Made by a program: the position numbers and the translations under genes. A stretch of DNA of 64,000 nucleotides from Alternaria dauci. Its lineage: Eukaryota > Ascomycota > Dothideomycetes > Pleosporales > Pleosporaceae. Shown in pieces: positions 21,015 to 34,500 of this stretch (positions within the stretch are counted from its first letter, which is position 1; each line of letters starts with the position of its first letter). The stretch is taken from the NCBI RefSeq assembly GCF_042100115.1, contig NC_091273.1:3472001-3536000 (forward strand), given 5' to 3'. The notes beneath the pieces were generated by a model. It worked only from the letters and a program-made list of their open reading frames with translations, was not told the origin of the DNA and did no database searches.

Positions 21015-23290
21015 TCAACGTACCGAGGTTTGGCTGCCTTGACGCTCATACTCCTTCGGCCGCCTCTCTCTCGATGCTGTTCCGTCGTCCTGTAGGCGGA
21101 GGTTCTCCAATCGTGACTCCGAGTCGTCCATGCGCATCGGGTCGACGGCTGATTTCTCTGCCGTGCCGTTTGAACGTGATTCGGCGAGTTTGGCAAGCTT
21201 GTCCCAGCGGTCTTGTCGACTTTGCTGTCTTTGAGTGGCGTTGGTTTGTGACTCGGCGTAATCATGTGAGCAGTCATCGAAGAGTTGCGGGTTTACCTCC
21301 ATGAATAGCTTCATGGCATTGTATACCATACCATGGATTGTTCTGAATGCATAGTCAGCAAGCAAGCAGCCTCACCCGAGTGCATACACGTACCGGTTCC
21401 AGTGACCCTTTGAGTTTTCATATAGTGGCGCGAACATGATGGGAAGGATGACTTCGACGTTGTCACTAACAAGGTTGCAGAAGTACTCGTTGTTCCAGAA
21501 GTACAATGCTCTCTCGGCGACCTGGAAGTGGGGGCTGGCGACAGATTTGGCTAATTGGTTGAACAGCGGCTCTTGTACCTTTGCGAACTCGGCGGGGTCC
21601 ATAACCTCGAAGATGTCCTCGACCTCGTTCAGAAACATGACCTCTTTGGTACTGTTCACCTTTGGCCAATATCGGAGAAGACCCAAAACAACCTGAACAT
21701 GTAAGCCTAGCCTATTGGATCTGGCGTAAGTCCCTACCTCTTCTGTCAATGCCGCGTCCTTTTCCAAGAACTGGACAATGCAATACGCCAATTGTGGATG
21801 GTACATGCTCAGACTCTTGACTTTGTGAAGTGGGATGAGCACCCTGGTGAGAAACAGCTTGTGCTCCTCCTTCAGTGGTAGAGCAAAACCGTTGATTATG
21901 GATCCGAGAATCTCGAGAAGCTCGGCGATACCGTTGAAGCGTTCCGTCTCGTAAATAAATTGGAAGAAGACATTGTTGATGGAACGGCGGATGTAGGACC
22001 GGAGGTTGAGAAATTTGCCGTAAATGCGATGAAGTGTGGTCTTCAAGAAGTCGCGTTCTCGGGGGTCTTCGGAATCGAAAAGCTCCAGCAGCTGCTCACG
22101 TTAGCCTGGTGATGTCAAGAAGACGACAACATACGTACGTTGAGCACGAAACTGTGGTCCATGTACGCCTTGGCAATATTTGTGTTGAAATCCTGACTTT
22201 CAATGAATCGAAGGAAGAACTCGTAAACGACCTGGATGTGCGGCCATGCCACTTCCAACACCGGCTCGTCTTCTTCTGGGTCAAACGCCTCGCCTTGAGG
22301 GTTCATAGGGGGTGGAATAGGTCGGAACAGGTTCTTGGCAAACATCTCGACGACGCGAGGGTACATCTTCTCGGTGATGACCTGGCGATTGTTGGCAACA
22401 TAGTCGAGCAGCTCATGCAGGGCCAGACGCTTGATCTCCTTTGACTTCATATCGCCACTAGCATCGTTGAAGTCGAAGATGATGTTGCATTGGTCGATCT
22501 TTTGCATGAAGAGTTCCTCCCTCTTGTTTGGAGGCACCTCGTGGAAGCCAGGAAGCTTTTCCAGCTCACGCTGGCGCTGGTCCGAGATGTCGAAGCGCGA
22601 TGAGTGTTGCCTCTTCGGGGTCCTCATGCCCTCGATGTTGTCCTTGGGCGTCGCTTGAAGACGGTCGAATATTCCCGACTTTTGGCCCGCCTTGGGAGGC
22701 GCAAGATCGCCGGGCATCGTCTCGGCCGCGCCAGGAGGGGGTGGATGCTGCAGTGATGATTAGCCCACCGAATATGTGTCTACTGATGCGCAAGTACTCA
22801 CAGGCGCGCTTGGGCTGATGACGACGCTGGGTGCAAGGGGCTGCCCCAGCCTGGAGGGCGTGCCTGGACCAGCAGCGCTGGCATTACCAGCAGCACCGGG
22901 ATTCATCATGCCCTGTCCGCCAAAAGATTGAGGCCCGCCGGCAAGCGAACCGGAAGCAGGCTGGGGGTTCTGTTGTAGCGACGCAATGTTGGAGGAGGCA
23001 CCGTCGGCGGCGGGCTGGCTCTTGCTGCGCGCATCCGTGAGCTGTGTCTGCGACGAGGAAGGCGTAGCCTGGGCAGAGCCCGAGGGCGAGTTGGAGGCAG
23101 CCAGCGACGGCGATGCAGTTCCAGAGGACGAGTCCTTCTTCTTAGATGACTTGCTATCCTTGCTTCGAGAGAGCTGTTCGGACTAGACATGTTAGCCTCC
23201 GCGCATAGAGAGGGGTAAGGCGGTGCGGTGTGCTGCCAGGGTCCACGGCGAGGACGGGCAACTTACGACCCTTTGCCTGAAGCCCTTCAT
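21015..23290 (-). CDS. PP2A regulatory subunit B56 (B', Rts1/Par1 type)
   Basis: Six exons (23290-23267, 23182-22802, 22747-22139, 22091-21738, 21692-21394, 21342-21015) close in frame to 664 residues. Exon 1 encodes only MKGFRQRV, and the other joins all fall at clean GT/AG sites. The N-terminal 190 residues are Ser/Gln/Ala-rich and disordered; then comes the HEAT-like B56 core with blocks such as RREINNVF-like [38 protein letters not shown], and [18 protein letters not shown] (from about residue 556). B56 subunits direct the PP2A catalytic core to substrates in the cell cycle, stress response and septation. The C-terminus is highly charged. A GTACGT overlaps the last codons (SVR, stop), so a further small exon cannot be excluded. 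The gene is divergent from the TFIIIC gene and shares about 825 bp of upstream DNA with it. Confidence 0.95.
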
Positions 23291-24115
23291 GGCTGGTGAA
23301 ATGCGCCCACGGCCAGGTTAAGCGCGGCGGCGGTCTTGCAGAGACGGGCGTCCGAGATGGAGGCTGGCCTTGGGGCGTCTGGGGGGACAGGTCGCAATTC
23401 AAGAGCGCCAATGGAGGGACGAGATTGCTGGCGCACGCACGGGGAATCGGACACAGGAGAACGTAGGGCTCAGGCCGACATGGAGGAGAGACGCGTGAGG
23501 TAATAGATGGTGGCTAGTGTAGCCGTCTAGGATGGTGCACGGGGAGTCGGTGGAGGGAGGAGCTTTGCGAGAGGGGGCGTCAGATGGCAGCTGGGGCCCT
23601 AGCAACGTGCGGGTGACGTGTGGGCGCTTTGTCGGAGGGAAAGGCGTTTCTTCTAGAGCTGGAGGGACAAGTTGGAGCAGGTCGTCGACCGACAACTCAG
23701 TGCTGCTGCCAGACACACAGCATCGGGTGATTCGCGCTAACTTAGCCGTCTTGTAGCTAGCGAGGCCGTGCGTTCTGGCGGCCAAAAGCCCCTCCGCAGC
23801 CGTCACGACATGACGCCTGCGATTGTGGAGTGACAGATGCTGAGTGTGAAGCATTGAGTGTGCAAGCAGGAGGCGTATCATCTGATCTGCTACTCCAGCA
23901 TCACCAGATCGGTACCTGTCTCGATTTAGGCCTGGGGAAGCTACGACGGGCCTTTCACTGCGTCAGGGTCTTCAAGAACCGTATTGAATACGCCACAGAC
24001 ATATAAACACTTCCTCACTCGCACATACACCATTGAACGAGCAAGATACTGAAAGCCCCGTGATCATCACCACCAGAGAATCTCGAGCTTCAGACTCTGC
24101 GCTGTGTAGAACAAA
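23291..24115. other. Divergent promoter region between B56 and TFIIIC subunit genes
   Basis: The two genes start on either side and are transcribed away from each other. Open frames here (for example 23399-23881 -) are Ser/His/Leu-rich and have no motif. They most likely fall in the long leader and promoter of the B56 gene. Confidence 0.55.
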
Positions 24116-26187
24116 ATGGACGATACTGCGTCAACCACCGAAAGCCAGCATGCGCCATGGCTACCGATCCCATCACGTGCCGTCTCAGTCGTCGAACACC
24201 CGGCCATTGTCAAAAACGTTGACAAAGGCATTACCTCATTAGGCGGGCCCGTGAAACTGAGCAAGGTCAGCGGCGGGAACAGTACCTACCGCTTTGGGAG
24301 AGACTAACAATCGCCGCAGGGCTTGCGATCTCGACTGGAAACCACGACCAACGCCGAGGGTGACGATGAGCTCAAAAAACTCATATCCGTCTCGTTGCGC
24401 CCGGACGATCCCTTCGCCAAGCGTTTGCTGTCCACCCCTGTGAGGACGAATAACCTCCTGCTCAAAGTCACTGTGCCAAAGCGAACGGGGCGCAAACGAA
24501 AGCGCGGAACCTCGGGCCCTTTTCTTACTGAAGACGAGATAGGCAGCCATGGCAATGGAGGCTCAAATGGCAGTGCAACAACCAACAGGACGTACGTGGA
24601 TGCATCAACCATCTACAGGAGTTTGCAAGACAATGCCTTATCATACAAGGTCGCTCTGGCAGGCGTCGTGGATGAGACCCATCGGTTTCGAAGTGTGTCA
24701 ACACCGTTCACCGCAGACACGACAACGACTGACTGATCTTCAGATATGCCAGACTTGCAATGTGCTGCTTCTCATAACAAGATCATGGTTGGCCTCCGGG
24801 ACCATGTCCTGCCAAAACGATGCAAGTACAACCCAGCTGTTCTCCAAATACTATTAACGTTATCCTAGACGAACAGCTGAAAAAGTACAATATCAACACG
24901 GCGGCCGGTGCAGACGTTACGCAGAGCGTTGGGCCGTCTCCAGAATTCATACAGATGCCCATCGCTTTCAACTATCGGTTCCAGCAAAACTCCAATGTCA
25001 AGTATACGGATCAAGGTGTGGTCAATATACAGAGAAGCCTGGCCTACAACGCATACACGATCGTCAAGCCCACCGACGAACACGTACCGACAGGACCACG
25101 ACCAGGTCTTCCAGCCGAGAGAGATCTTACGCCTTACATGCAGTCGCTGATCGCTAACATTCGAGCCTTACTTCTGCAAAGACCCATCGTTACCCGCCAA
25201 TTGCTATACAACAGGCTTGGTTGGGACAAGCGAACAAAGCTTCGGCAAGCAGCCATATATTGCGGATACTTCTTCGAGAGCGGGCCCTGGCGAGAGGCTC
25301 TAATACGATGGGGCGTTGACCCTCGCAAAGATCCGGAATGTCGCAAATACCAGACTGTATCGTTCCTGTCTTACATCAAGTCAGGCACGTCCAAGCACCG
25401 CGCTGTCTTCGACCAGCATGTCATGAAGCTGGCAAAGATGGCCCCGGAGGAGCTAGAGTCTGAGCACACTTTTGACGGCTTCAATGTCTCCCAGACCGGC
25501 AATCTCTTCCAGTTCTGTGACATTACCGATCCCCTCATCGCCAAGATACTAGCTACAAAGGATATTCGAACGACCTGTGCACCGACATTCCAAGGATGGT
25601 ACCACGTGGGGACATGGGCCAAAGCCACCGTAATTTTGAAGGACAAGATGAACACCATCATCGGCGGTGACAAGCCTGACGACAGCATCTACCAGCGCAT
25701 CCTCACCTGGCCTGAGTTGTGGGATGACAGGGACATGGCTGCCCAATACAAGAGTGAGATTGACGACCGTCAAATGCACCACGAGAAAAGGAGGGAGCAC
25801 CAGGTAATGCACAACGTGCGCTGGGCTGCAAGAAACCCTCGTTACGCTTTCGAAAAGATGGAAGCGCGTGACGAGCAGGAAAAAGAGACCGGGGAAGAGC
25901 AAGAGCCAGAGAACGTCGATGTTCCTGAAGACATGACAGAAGATCCTGTCCAGCCTGATACCATTCTGAACGCAGATATCGGAGAGGCAGAAGATGAAGA
26001 AGACGAAGACCAAGATGGCGACGCAGACGAAGATGATGATATGCAGGTCGATAACAGGGAAGAGAATCTATATGGTAGTTCGGAGGAGGAGGATGAGGAT
26101 GAGGAGGAAGACAGCGATGGCGCAGTAACGTCTGTTCGAGCGACATCAGAAGGACCAGTTCCATTTGGTGGCTATTACAAGGTATAA
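24116..26187 (+). CDS. TFIIIC subunit, Tfc1/Sfc1 (tau95) type; contains a GC-AG intron
   Basis: Four exons (24116-24265, 24320-24692, 24744-24821, 24869-26187) close in frame to 639 residues. The family is seen from the triple-barrel block ending FRNMPDLQ (residues 172-179), the following HVLPKRYEQLKKYNINTAAG, and the central DNA-binding region (for example RPIVTRQLLYNRLGW and FFESGPWREALIRWGVDPRK). The C-terminal tail (about 565-615) is extremely acidic, also typical. In the tau A lobe of TFIIIC it contacts the A box of tRNA genes and helps recruit TFIIIB for RNA polymerase III. The third intron (24822-24868, 47 nt) starts with GCAAGT instead of GT. Only this boundary restores the reading frame and the conserved KRYEQL sequence, and it has a TATTAAC branch site. 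Confidence 0.92.
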
Positions 26188-26655
26188 AGCGATCAGAGAT
26201 CCTATGGTACTGAAGAGGGTGGTGTTCAACAGTCGCAACTTTCGCGTTCATGACAGTGCTCTTATCTAGCTACAATCGTGCTTCAAACCCATAGCCCGAG
26301 GTGAAGACTTACTGTCGAAACCACTAAACAACGTTGGAAACATTGCGCGTCACAAGGAAACCAGCACACCTCCATGTTGGACCATGCAAAAACCCGTAAA
26401 TCAATCTTGTCCATGAGCAAGTCAAATATTGCTGGTGTAGACGGTGAGATCAAGCCCAACTATGCCGTCGGTCTCTGGGACCCACTAATATGCTTGGCTT
26501 TGGCGCAACTCGGATCGCCTGAGCTTTCGTTTTCCATAACCTCACGCGAAATCGCACCACTGACACCACCACCCATCGACACATTACCGGCTACGCACGC
26601 CCAGTAGCTCCGAAATCACACCTCGTAGCTTACCATCAGCTCTTTACATCACAAC
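26188..26655. other. Intergenic: TFIIIC 3' region and COX6 promoter
   Basis: This is 468 bp between two genes on the same strand. An open frame at 26374-26607 has no motif. I see no separate gene. Confidence 0.55.
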
Positions 26656-27468
26656 ATGTCCTTCGCCCGCGCCGCGTCGAAGGTCAGCCGAGTGGGCGTG
26701 CGAGTCCCGGCCTACCGAGCGACCCCCGTTGCACTCAACACCCAGCGTGCTTTCTCGCAGTCGGCTGTCCGCAAGAGCGATGCGCATGCCGAGGAGACGT
26801 TTGAAGAATTCACGGCCAGGTACGACACATCCAAGGAGGGGCTATAGACTAGGACGGACATGGAGTCATGCAGGAATAGTGGAGAGCCATTGAGCGCCAT
26901 TGGTGTTGCCCGAAGCTGCAGTGCTGACTTGTTGTTCTTCACTACAGGTACGAGAAGGAATTCGAGAAGGTGAATGATGTTTTCGAGCTCCAGGTATGTT
27001 TGTTGTCTCCACGATGTGTCCCGCACCGGCATCACCCGATGTGCTTTGGGCAGTTGTAGACTGGCACAAAGAAGACCAGCGAGCTGACAATCGCTAGCGA
27101 AACCTGAACAACTGCTTCGCCTACGATCTCGTCCCCTCAACCACCGTCATCACCGCCGCTCTTCGCGCTGCCAGGCGTGTCAACGACTTCCCCTCCGCTG
27201 TCCGTGTTTTCGAGGGTACGTTACATGCCATACCCCATAAATTCAGCCCTGGAATTTCCACTGCGAAAGCGCGCCAAGCAGATTCAGAATATGACGCTAT
27301 TTTGGCATTGGACCAACCCCGAGATGTTGATTACTAACATACGTCACAGGTATCAAGTTCAAGGTCGAGAACAAGGGTCAATATGCAGAGTACCTCCAGG
27401 AGCTCGAGCCCATACGTGAGGAGCTCGGCATTCCTCTCAAGGAGGCCCTGTACCCCGATGAGAAGTAG
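26656..27468 (+). CDS. cox6: Cytochrome c oxidase subunit VI (mammalian subunit Va)
   Basis: Four exons (26656-26819, 26948-26993, 27098-27215, 27350-27468) give 148 residues, the normal precursor length. Residues 1 to about 40 are basic and free of acidic residues (MSFARAASKVSRVGVRVPAY), a mitochondrial targeting sequence. The mature part carries the family blocks EETFEEFTARYEKEFEKVND and FAYDLVPSTTVITAALRAAR, ending LKEALYPDEK. It is a peripheral matrix-side subunit of complex IV needed for assembly and regulation of respiration. Introns are 128, 104 and 134 nt, longer than in the neighbouring genes. The first intron lies between two copies of the 9-mer CAGGTACGA, one at each splice junction. 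Confidence 0.96.
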
Positions 27469-28505
27469 AGAAACAGGTTGAGGCTGCGCATATCCGCTTT
27501 CCCCATGTTCCTACTCCACATCTTGACATCGAATACCATGGTGCGGCTCTCCAACAATGTAAATGTCAACACTTGAATTTTCTTATCTTAGACGGAAAGG
27601 CCGGATGCGGACGTTGCGGTCTTGTACACATATGTGATGTTTCTCCTTTGCATACATGATTACGTCAAACCGCGTATGACTGGGAGGCTTTGGTGGTAAG
27701 CGAGGCGATGGCAAGTAGATGGATAAGAGTATACCTATTGTTTTGAAGCCCAAGTCGAATGTGATGTGATGTGTCGTCTCGGGTGCAGTGAACTGACAAA
27801 CATCCCTTTATCGCCGCTCTGTCGTGCGACCTGGATGAGCGTGCTAGACGATGTTTGTGTCACTGTGACACCGTGTCAACCCTGACAACGTTGTCACAAT
27901 ACGAGTAAAGGACAAGAATGCAGAAGCTCTACACCTAACAACAGACTCTGTTCCTGGTACGATTTGGAGGAGCCATGTCCGCTGCAGTATTTCAGGAAAA
28001 TAGATGGAATCTGGCGTGGATGGTTGTGGTTCGACAGGTACCGGACATGGTTCTTTGGACGCCGATGTCGCTAACCTGCATGAGGGATAGCCGTCCGCGC
28101 AGGGGTCGCGCTGGCCAATGAGGGAACGCACTAAGTTTTGGGGGTCTGCGTGCCTTCCTCGCTCGTCAGCTCAGTGCTTGCAGAAGCTCATCCATCCTCT
28201 AAGTCGCGACTCCAAACCCGCACAAGGGACGCGCCCTTGCCCCACCACCAGGCCTCATTTTCACAATAACGATTGTAATGACCATATAGGCCATCACGCC
28301 TCCACTTTCCTTTTCCAAATTTAATATTTGACACTGCAGTGACCTGCACGACCGAAGACAGCACTGCGCCATCGCCGAAACCAATGCGCCTGCCTTCTGC
28401 AACAGCGACCGCGCGATACACTGGATAGCCACAACTCTATTCGGCGCACCCCACGCGGGACTTGCAGAGGTGGAGGAGCGGCTGTAGGCTGCATACAACA
28501 TCGCC
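27469..28505. other. Intergenic: COX6 3' region and TRA1 promoter
   Basis: This holds the 3' untranslated region of COX6 and about half a kilobase of upstream sequence for TRA1. Several short frames exist without motifs. No repeat or RNA gene was recognised. Confidence 0.55.
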
Positions 28506-31500
28506 ATGGCGACTCACAACTTTGAGGCTATGGCCTCCAAGTTGGATGATCCAAACTCTGGTACGAAACACGTTGTGCCTGCGCTGAACGAATGCAGACA
28601 GGCGCGCATATCAACAACAGAGGACAGAGGCTGACCGGCGCAGATCTCAGAGCAAAAGGCACCCAGGCGATTGAGATACGGGACAACATTGAGAACTACT
28701 GTCAAGGGCAGCAGTACAGCGCATTCTTGAACCATCTGGTCCCTGTATTCCTTAAGATACTAGATGGGAACCCAGTCTTCATCTCCACATCGCCCGAGCA
28801 GGTGAGTGCACAGGTCGCGACAACTCTACAGCCTTCTGACTCTGAAATAGCGCATACGCAACTGCGTCCTCGAGATTTTGCACCGACTGCCGATGAACCC
28901 GACGGAAGCGATCGAACCGCATGCGGCTAAGATTGTGGACAAGCTCATGAGTCTTGTGAAGCTGGAAAACGAGGACAATGCGGTGCTATGCATGAAGACC
29001 ATCATGGACTTCCAGCGCCACCAGACCAAGGCGCTCGCGGATCGGGTCCAGCCTTTCTTGGATCTCATCCAGGAAATGTTCGAGACAATGGAGCAGGCGG
29101 TACACGACACGTTCGACACCAACACAACAGCCTCAGCCTCGCAGGGCGTCCCTTCCACACCCAATAACCACCAGTTCTCTCAGTCTCCACGCCCGAGTTC
29201 ACCAGCGACCGCTCTTACATCCTCCGCAGGCGATATCGGGTCGGAACACCAGCAGACGCGCATGCTGCTCAAGGGAATGCAGTCGTTCAAAGTCCTCGCC
29301 GAATGTCCGATAATAGTCGTATCTCTATTTCAGGCATACAGGAATTGTGTGAACAAGAATGTGAAACTTTTTGTACCACTCATCAAGAATGTACTTTTGC
29401 TCCAGGCAAAACCGCAAGAGAAGGCGCATGAAGAGGCCAAGGCTCAGGGCAAGATCTTCACTGGTGTCAGCAAAGAGATCCGTAACCGTGCAGCCTTTGG
29501 CGACTTCATTACCGCCCAAGTCAAGACCATGAGCTTCCTGGCTTACTTACTCAGAGTTTATGCAAACCAGCTAAATGACTTCCTTCCGACACTTCCGGAA
29601 ATTGTTGTTCGGTTGCTCAAGGACTGTCCACGGGAGAAATCTGGTGCACGGAAAGAGCTCTTAGTCGCTATCAGACACATCATCAACTTCAACTTCCGCA
29701 AGATATTTCTGAAGAAGATCGATGAGCTCCTGGACGAGAGGACGCTGATTGGCGACGGTCTCACAGTGTACGAGACGATGCGACCGCTCGCCTACAGCAT
29801 GCTGGCCGATCTGATACACCATCTTCGAGAATCCCTGTCGAAGGAGCAGATTCGACGCACAGTGGAGGTGTACACGAAGAATCTACACGACACATTCCCT
29901 GGAACCAGCTTCCAGACTATGAGCGCAAAGCTTCTTCTCAACATGGCAGAGTGCATTGCAAAACTGGAACCCAAGGAGGATGCTCGGTACTTCTTGATCA
30001 TGATACTGAACGCCATCGGCGATAAGTTTGCAGCGATGAACCGTCAATATCACAATGCGGTCAAGCTCTCCGCGCAGTACAGCCAACCGTCTATTGACGC
30101 CGTAGACGAGAACCACATGGCTGTACAGGAAAATCCTCCGGATTGGGATGAGATTGACATCTCCAACGCGACACCCATCAAGACATCAAACCCCCGAGAC
30201 AGGAGCTCTGATCCAATTGCTGACAACAAGTTCTTGTTCAAGAACCTGCTCCATGGGCTCAAGAATCTCTTTTACCAGTTGCGAGCCTGCAATCCAGCCA
30301 AGATCAAGGAGGAGATTGACCCGACAAACGCATCCGCGAACTGGCATGAAGTATCGTTTGGATACAACGCAGAAGAGGTGGAAGTCCTCATCAAGCTGTT
30401 CCGTGAAGGAGCCAAAGTGTTCCGTTACTATAGCACTGACAAAGCTCCTGAAGCCCAAGGCTTGTCACCAGGAGATTTCATGGGCAACCAGCACATGATG
30501 TCGAGTGGCAAGGAAGAGAAGGACCTCTTGGAGACGTTCGCGACTGTTTTTCACCATATTGATCCGGCTACGTTCCACGAAGTGTTTTCATCCGAGATAC
30601 CCCATTTGTATGATATGATGTTCGATCACCCGGCGTTGCTCCACGTTCCACAGTTTCTTCTCGCCTCCGAGGCTACGTCACCCAGCTTCTCGGGTATGTT
30701 GTTACAGTTCCTCATGGACCGAATCGAAGAAGTTGGTACTGCCGACGTCAAGAAGTCCTCCATCCTACTTCGGCTCTTCAAACTTTCCTTTATGGCCGTC
30801 ACGCTCTTCTCTGCCCAGAACGAACAAGTGCTTCTGCCACATGTCAGCAAGATCATAACAAAGTCGATTCAGTTGTCAACCACAGCTGAAGAGCCCATGA
30901 ACTACTTCCTGCTGCTAAGATCACTCTTCAGGAGTATCGGTGGTGGCAGATTTGAGCATCTATACAAGGAAATCCTTCCTCTGCTGGAAATGCTACTCGA
31001 TGTGCTCAACAACCTTCTCTTGACGGCGCGCAAGCCTGCTGAAAGAGACCTGTTTGTCGAGCTATCTCTTACAGTACCTGCAAGGCTAAGTAATCTTTTG
31101 CCTCATCTCAGCTACTTGATGAGACCGCTAGTCGTAGCCTTGCGTGCTGGGTCAGATCTTGTTGGTCAAGGACTGCGTACTCTGGAGCTCTGTGTGGACA
31201 ACCTCACCGCAGACTATCTGGATCCAATCATGGCACCAGTCATTGACGAGCTTATGGCTGCATTATGGGAGCATCTGAAACCGAACCCATACAGCCACTT
31301 CCATGCTCATACCACGATGCGCATTCTCGGAAAGTTAGGAGGTCGCAACCGCAAGTTCATTACTGGCCCACCAGAGTTGAATTTCAAACCGTACTCTGAT
31401 GACCAATCGTCTATTGATATCCGGCTCATTGGCTCTACCAAGGATCGCGCTTTTCCTGCCGCTGTAGGTATCGATACTGCTATCGCGAAGCTCCACGAGA

Positions 31501-34500
31501 TCCCAAAGACTCCCGCAGCAAAGAAGTCGGACACCTTCCACAAGCAACAAGCTCTTCGTCTCATCACCGCGCATACGAAGCTGCTGGTCGGCTTCGACAG
31601 CTTGCCAGAAGACTTTGCTCAGCTAGTACGCCTGCAAGCGAACGACTTATGCGCGAAGAAGTTCGATGTTGGCTACGACATCCTCACTGCTTCTGAGCGT
31701 GAGAAGTCCATCACGAAGAAGAGCGTAGAGCAGGAAACACTCAAGAAGCTGCTGAAAGCAAGCATCTTTGCCGTTTCTATACCTGAGCTGAAGTCGGAAG
31801 CTGAGGCTTTGGTAAGTAACTTGGCAAAACATTTCACGCTTCTTGAGCTTGGGACGCAGTTCGCTACACTCAAACACAAGAACAAGCCGTTCGATGTGCA
31901 TTCTGGAGAAGGGCCCGTCGTCATCGAGAGCGATGTTGTGTCTGAAGCCATCGGCGAATCTCTGGCTTCGGAACATGGCGCCGTACGCGACGCTGCCGAA
32001 CAGGCTATCCTAACAATGCGCGACGCTACGAAAGCAATCTTTGGAAACGATAGCTCGCTCGACAAGTTTGTGTTCTTCAATGAGCTCTCCAGTACCTTTT
32101 GTCACAACTGTCATGCCGATGATTGGTTCATGAAGTCTGGCGGCACCCGGGGTATCGAAATCATGATCAAGCAGTTGGGTCTTCCTCAATCTTGGCTTGT
32201 GCCCCGCCATTTCGAACTCGTCCGGGCTCTTAATTTTGTCATGAAGGATATGCCCATCGACCTTGACTCAAAGACGCGCATACAAGCAGAAGGACTCATC
32301 CAAGACCTCATCAGGCGCTGTCATAAGAAGACGACCAAGGAAGAATTCGACAAGGGTAACAACATCACTCTGAAGCTCTGCCAACAGCTTGTAGGCGACC
32401 TTTCGCACATGAACAAGAGTGTCCGAGATGCGACACAGAAGGCATTCCAGGTGTTGGCGGACGTGACAGAGTTGAGTGTTAGCGATCTAATCACACCGGT
32501 AAAGGATAGACTCATCCTTCCGATCTGGACGAAACCGCTGCGCGCACTGCCCTTCAGCATACAAATCGCTTACATTGACGCGATCACCTTCTGCTTGAAA
32601 CTCAAGAACAACATTCTTGAGTTCAACGAACAACTTACGAGGTTGTTGATGGAGTCCCTGGCACTAGCTGACGCAGAAGACGAGCACCTGGCTAGTAAAC
32701 CTTTCGAGCAGCGGAACGCCGACCATATTGTCAACCTGCGAGTCGCGTGTATCCGCCTCCTCTCGACTGCTCAAACCTTCCCCGAATTCAGCACTACTCC
32801 GCCGAACCAGACATTCCTCCGCATCATCGCTGTCTTCTTCAAATGTCTCTACTCCAAGTCGCCAGAGGTTATCGAGGCAGCCAACATTGGTCTTTCGGGA
32901 GTGATCTCAGCGACTAACAAGCTGCCCAAAGACGTTCTCCAGAGTGGTCTCCGCCCTATCCTTGTCAACCTACAAGATCCAAGGAAGCTTTCGGTCGAAA
33001 ATCTCGACGGTTTAGCACGATTGCTGAAGCTTCTCACCAATTACTTCAAGGTGGAAATCGGAACTCGATTGCTTGATCACCTGAAGAGTATCGCAGACCA
33101 GAACAGTCTACAGAAGATCTCGTTCACGATGATCGAGCAGAATCCTAAGATGAAGATCGTAACGGGTATCTTTAACATCTTCCACTTGCTTCCATCGGCC
33201 GCTTCCACATTCCTCAAGCAGATTATTGAGAAGGTCATCGAGTTGGAAGCTGCACTTCGTAGGACGCACTACAGCCCATTCAGAGAGCCACTGATCAAGT
33301 ATCTCTGCATGTACCCCAAAGAAGCCTGGGACTACTTCGCACCGAATTTGAAAGATCAGACGCAGGGGCGCTTTTTTGCTCAATTGCTCGAGAATCCAGC
33401 AAGCGAAGTACTTCGGAAGCAAGTCATGGAAGATGTCTCGGGCTTCTTGAGTGCCATGAACCCCGAAGGTACCGAAAAGGAGAAGTGTCAAGCGCAACTC
33501 AACGGCATCCACATCGCATATGCGCTCAGCCAATCTGAAGAGACGAGCAAATGGCTTGTTTCGAACGAGGACTTGCGAAAAGGTCTCTTTGAGGCAGGCC
33601 GGGGCTTGGAGAAGAAGCTCAGGGTGAACACCCTTGACTCGGAGCTGCGTCTGGCAACGGAGCAGGCTGGCGATCAAATCATGATCATCTTCACGACATA
33701 CCTGAAGCAAGAGCCGAACAACCTGGACTTCTTCTTCGAGCTTGTCGATGCTGTCACATCGGAGGAGTTGAAAGCTTCGCCACGGTTGTTTGACTTCATC
33801 TATGAGCAGATCATCTCGAGCGAGTCTGTGGATTACTGGAAAACTATCGTGAACAAGTGTATCGACCTGTACACCTCTCGCAATTCCTCACAGAAGACGA
33901 AAACCTTCATCTTTCGTTACATCGTCAATCCCATCTTTGCCATGGATGTGAAACGCAACTGGGACAGCCTGTTCGGTCCGAAGGCCAAGGGTACAAAATT
34001 CATGGACAAGGCCATGACGGAAGCTATTCACAGCCGACTCTGGAAACCACAGTCAACATTGGAGCTTTCCGAGGATACGGCGCAGCTCGGTGTCGACCAC
34101 TCGCGAATGGAACTCCTCCAGCTCACCACGCTTCTTCTCAAGCACTATCCCGGTATGATACAAGATGCTCGTAAGGACGTCATCAAGTTCGCCTGGAATT
34201 ACATCAAGCTTGAAGACATCATCAACAAGTATGCGGCTTACGTACTTATTGCCTTCTTCATCGCTGCGTTTGACACACCTGTCAAGATTGCCGTGCAAGT
34301 CTATCAAGCCCTTCTAAAGGCCCACCAGAACGAAGGTCGATCGTTGGTGATGCAAGCGCTTGAACTTATGGCACCCGTCCTGAAGAAGCGCATGCCGTCA
34401 GTGCCCGGTGGTGACTCTAAGATGCCTCGCTGGATCCAGTACCCACGCAAAATTCTATCCGAGGAGAGCTCCAACTTGCAGCAGCTGATGAGCATTTTCA

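Noticed and set aside
7130..23290. A lipid or drug-resistance gene cluster made of the ABC transporter, OPI1-like, elongase and B56 genes
   Set aside because: All four are on one strand, but they are separated by 1.2-3.6 kb, belong to general housekeeping families, and no biosynthetic core enzyme is present. The arrangement is more likely chance.
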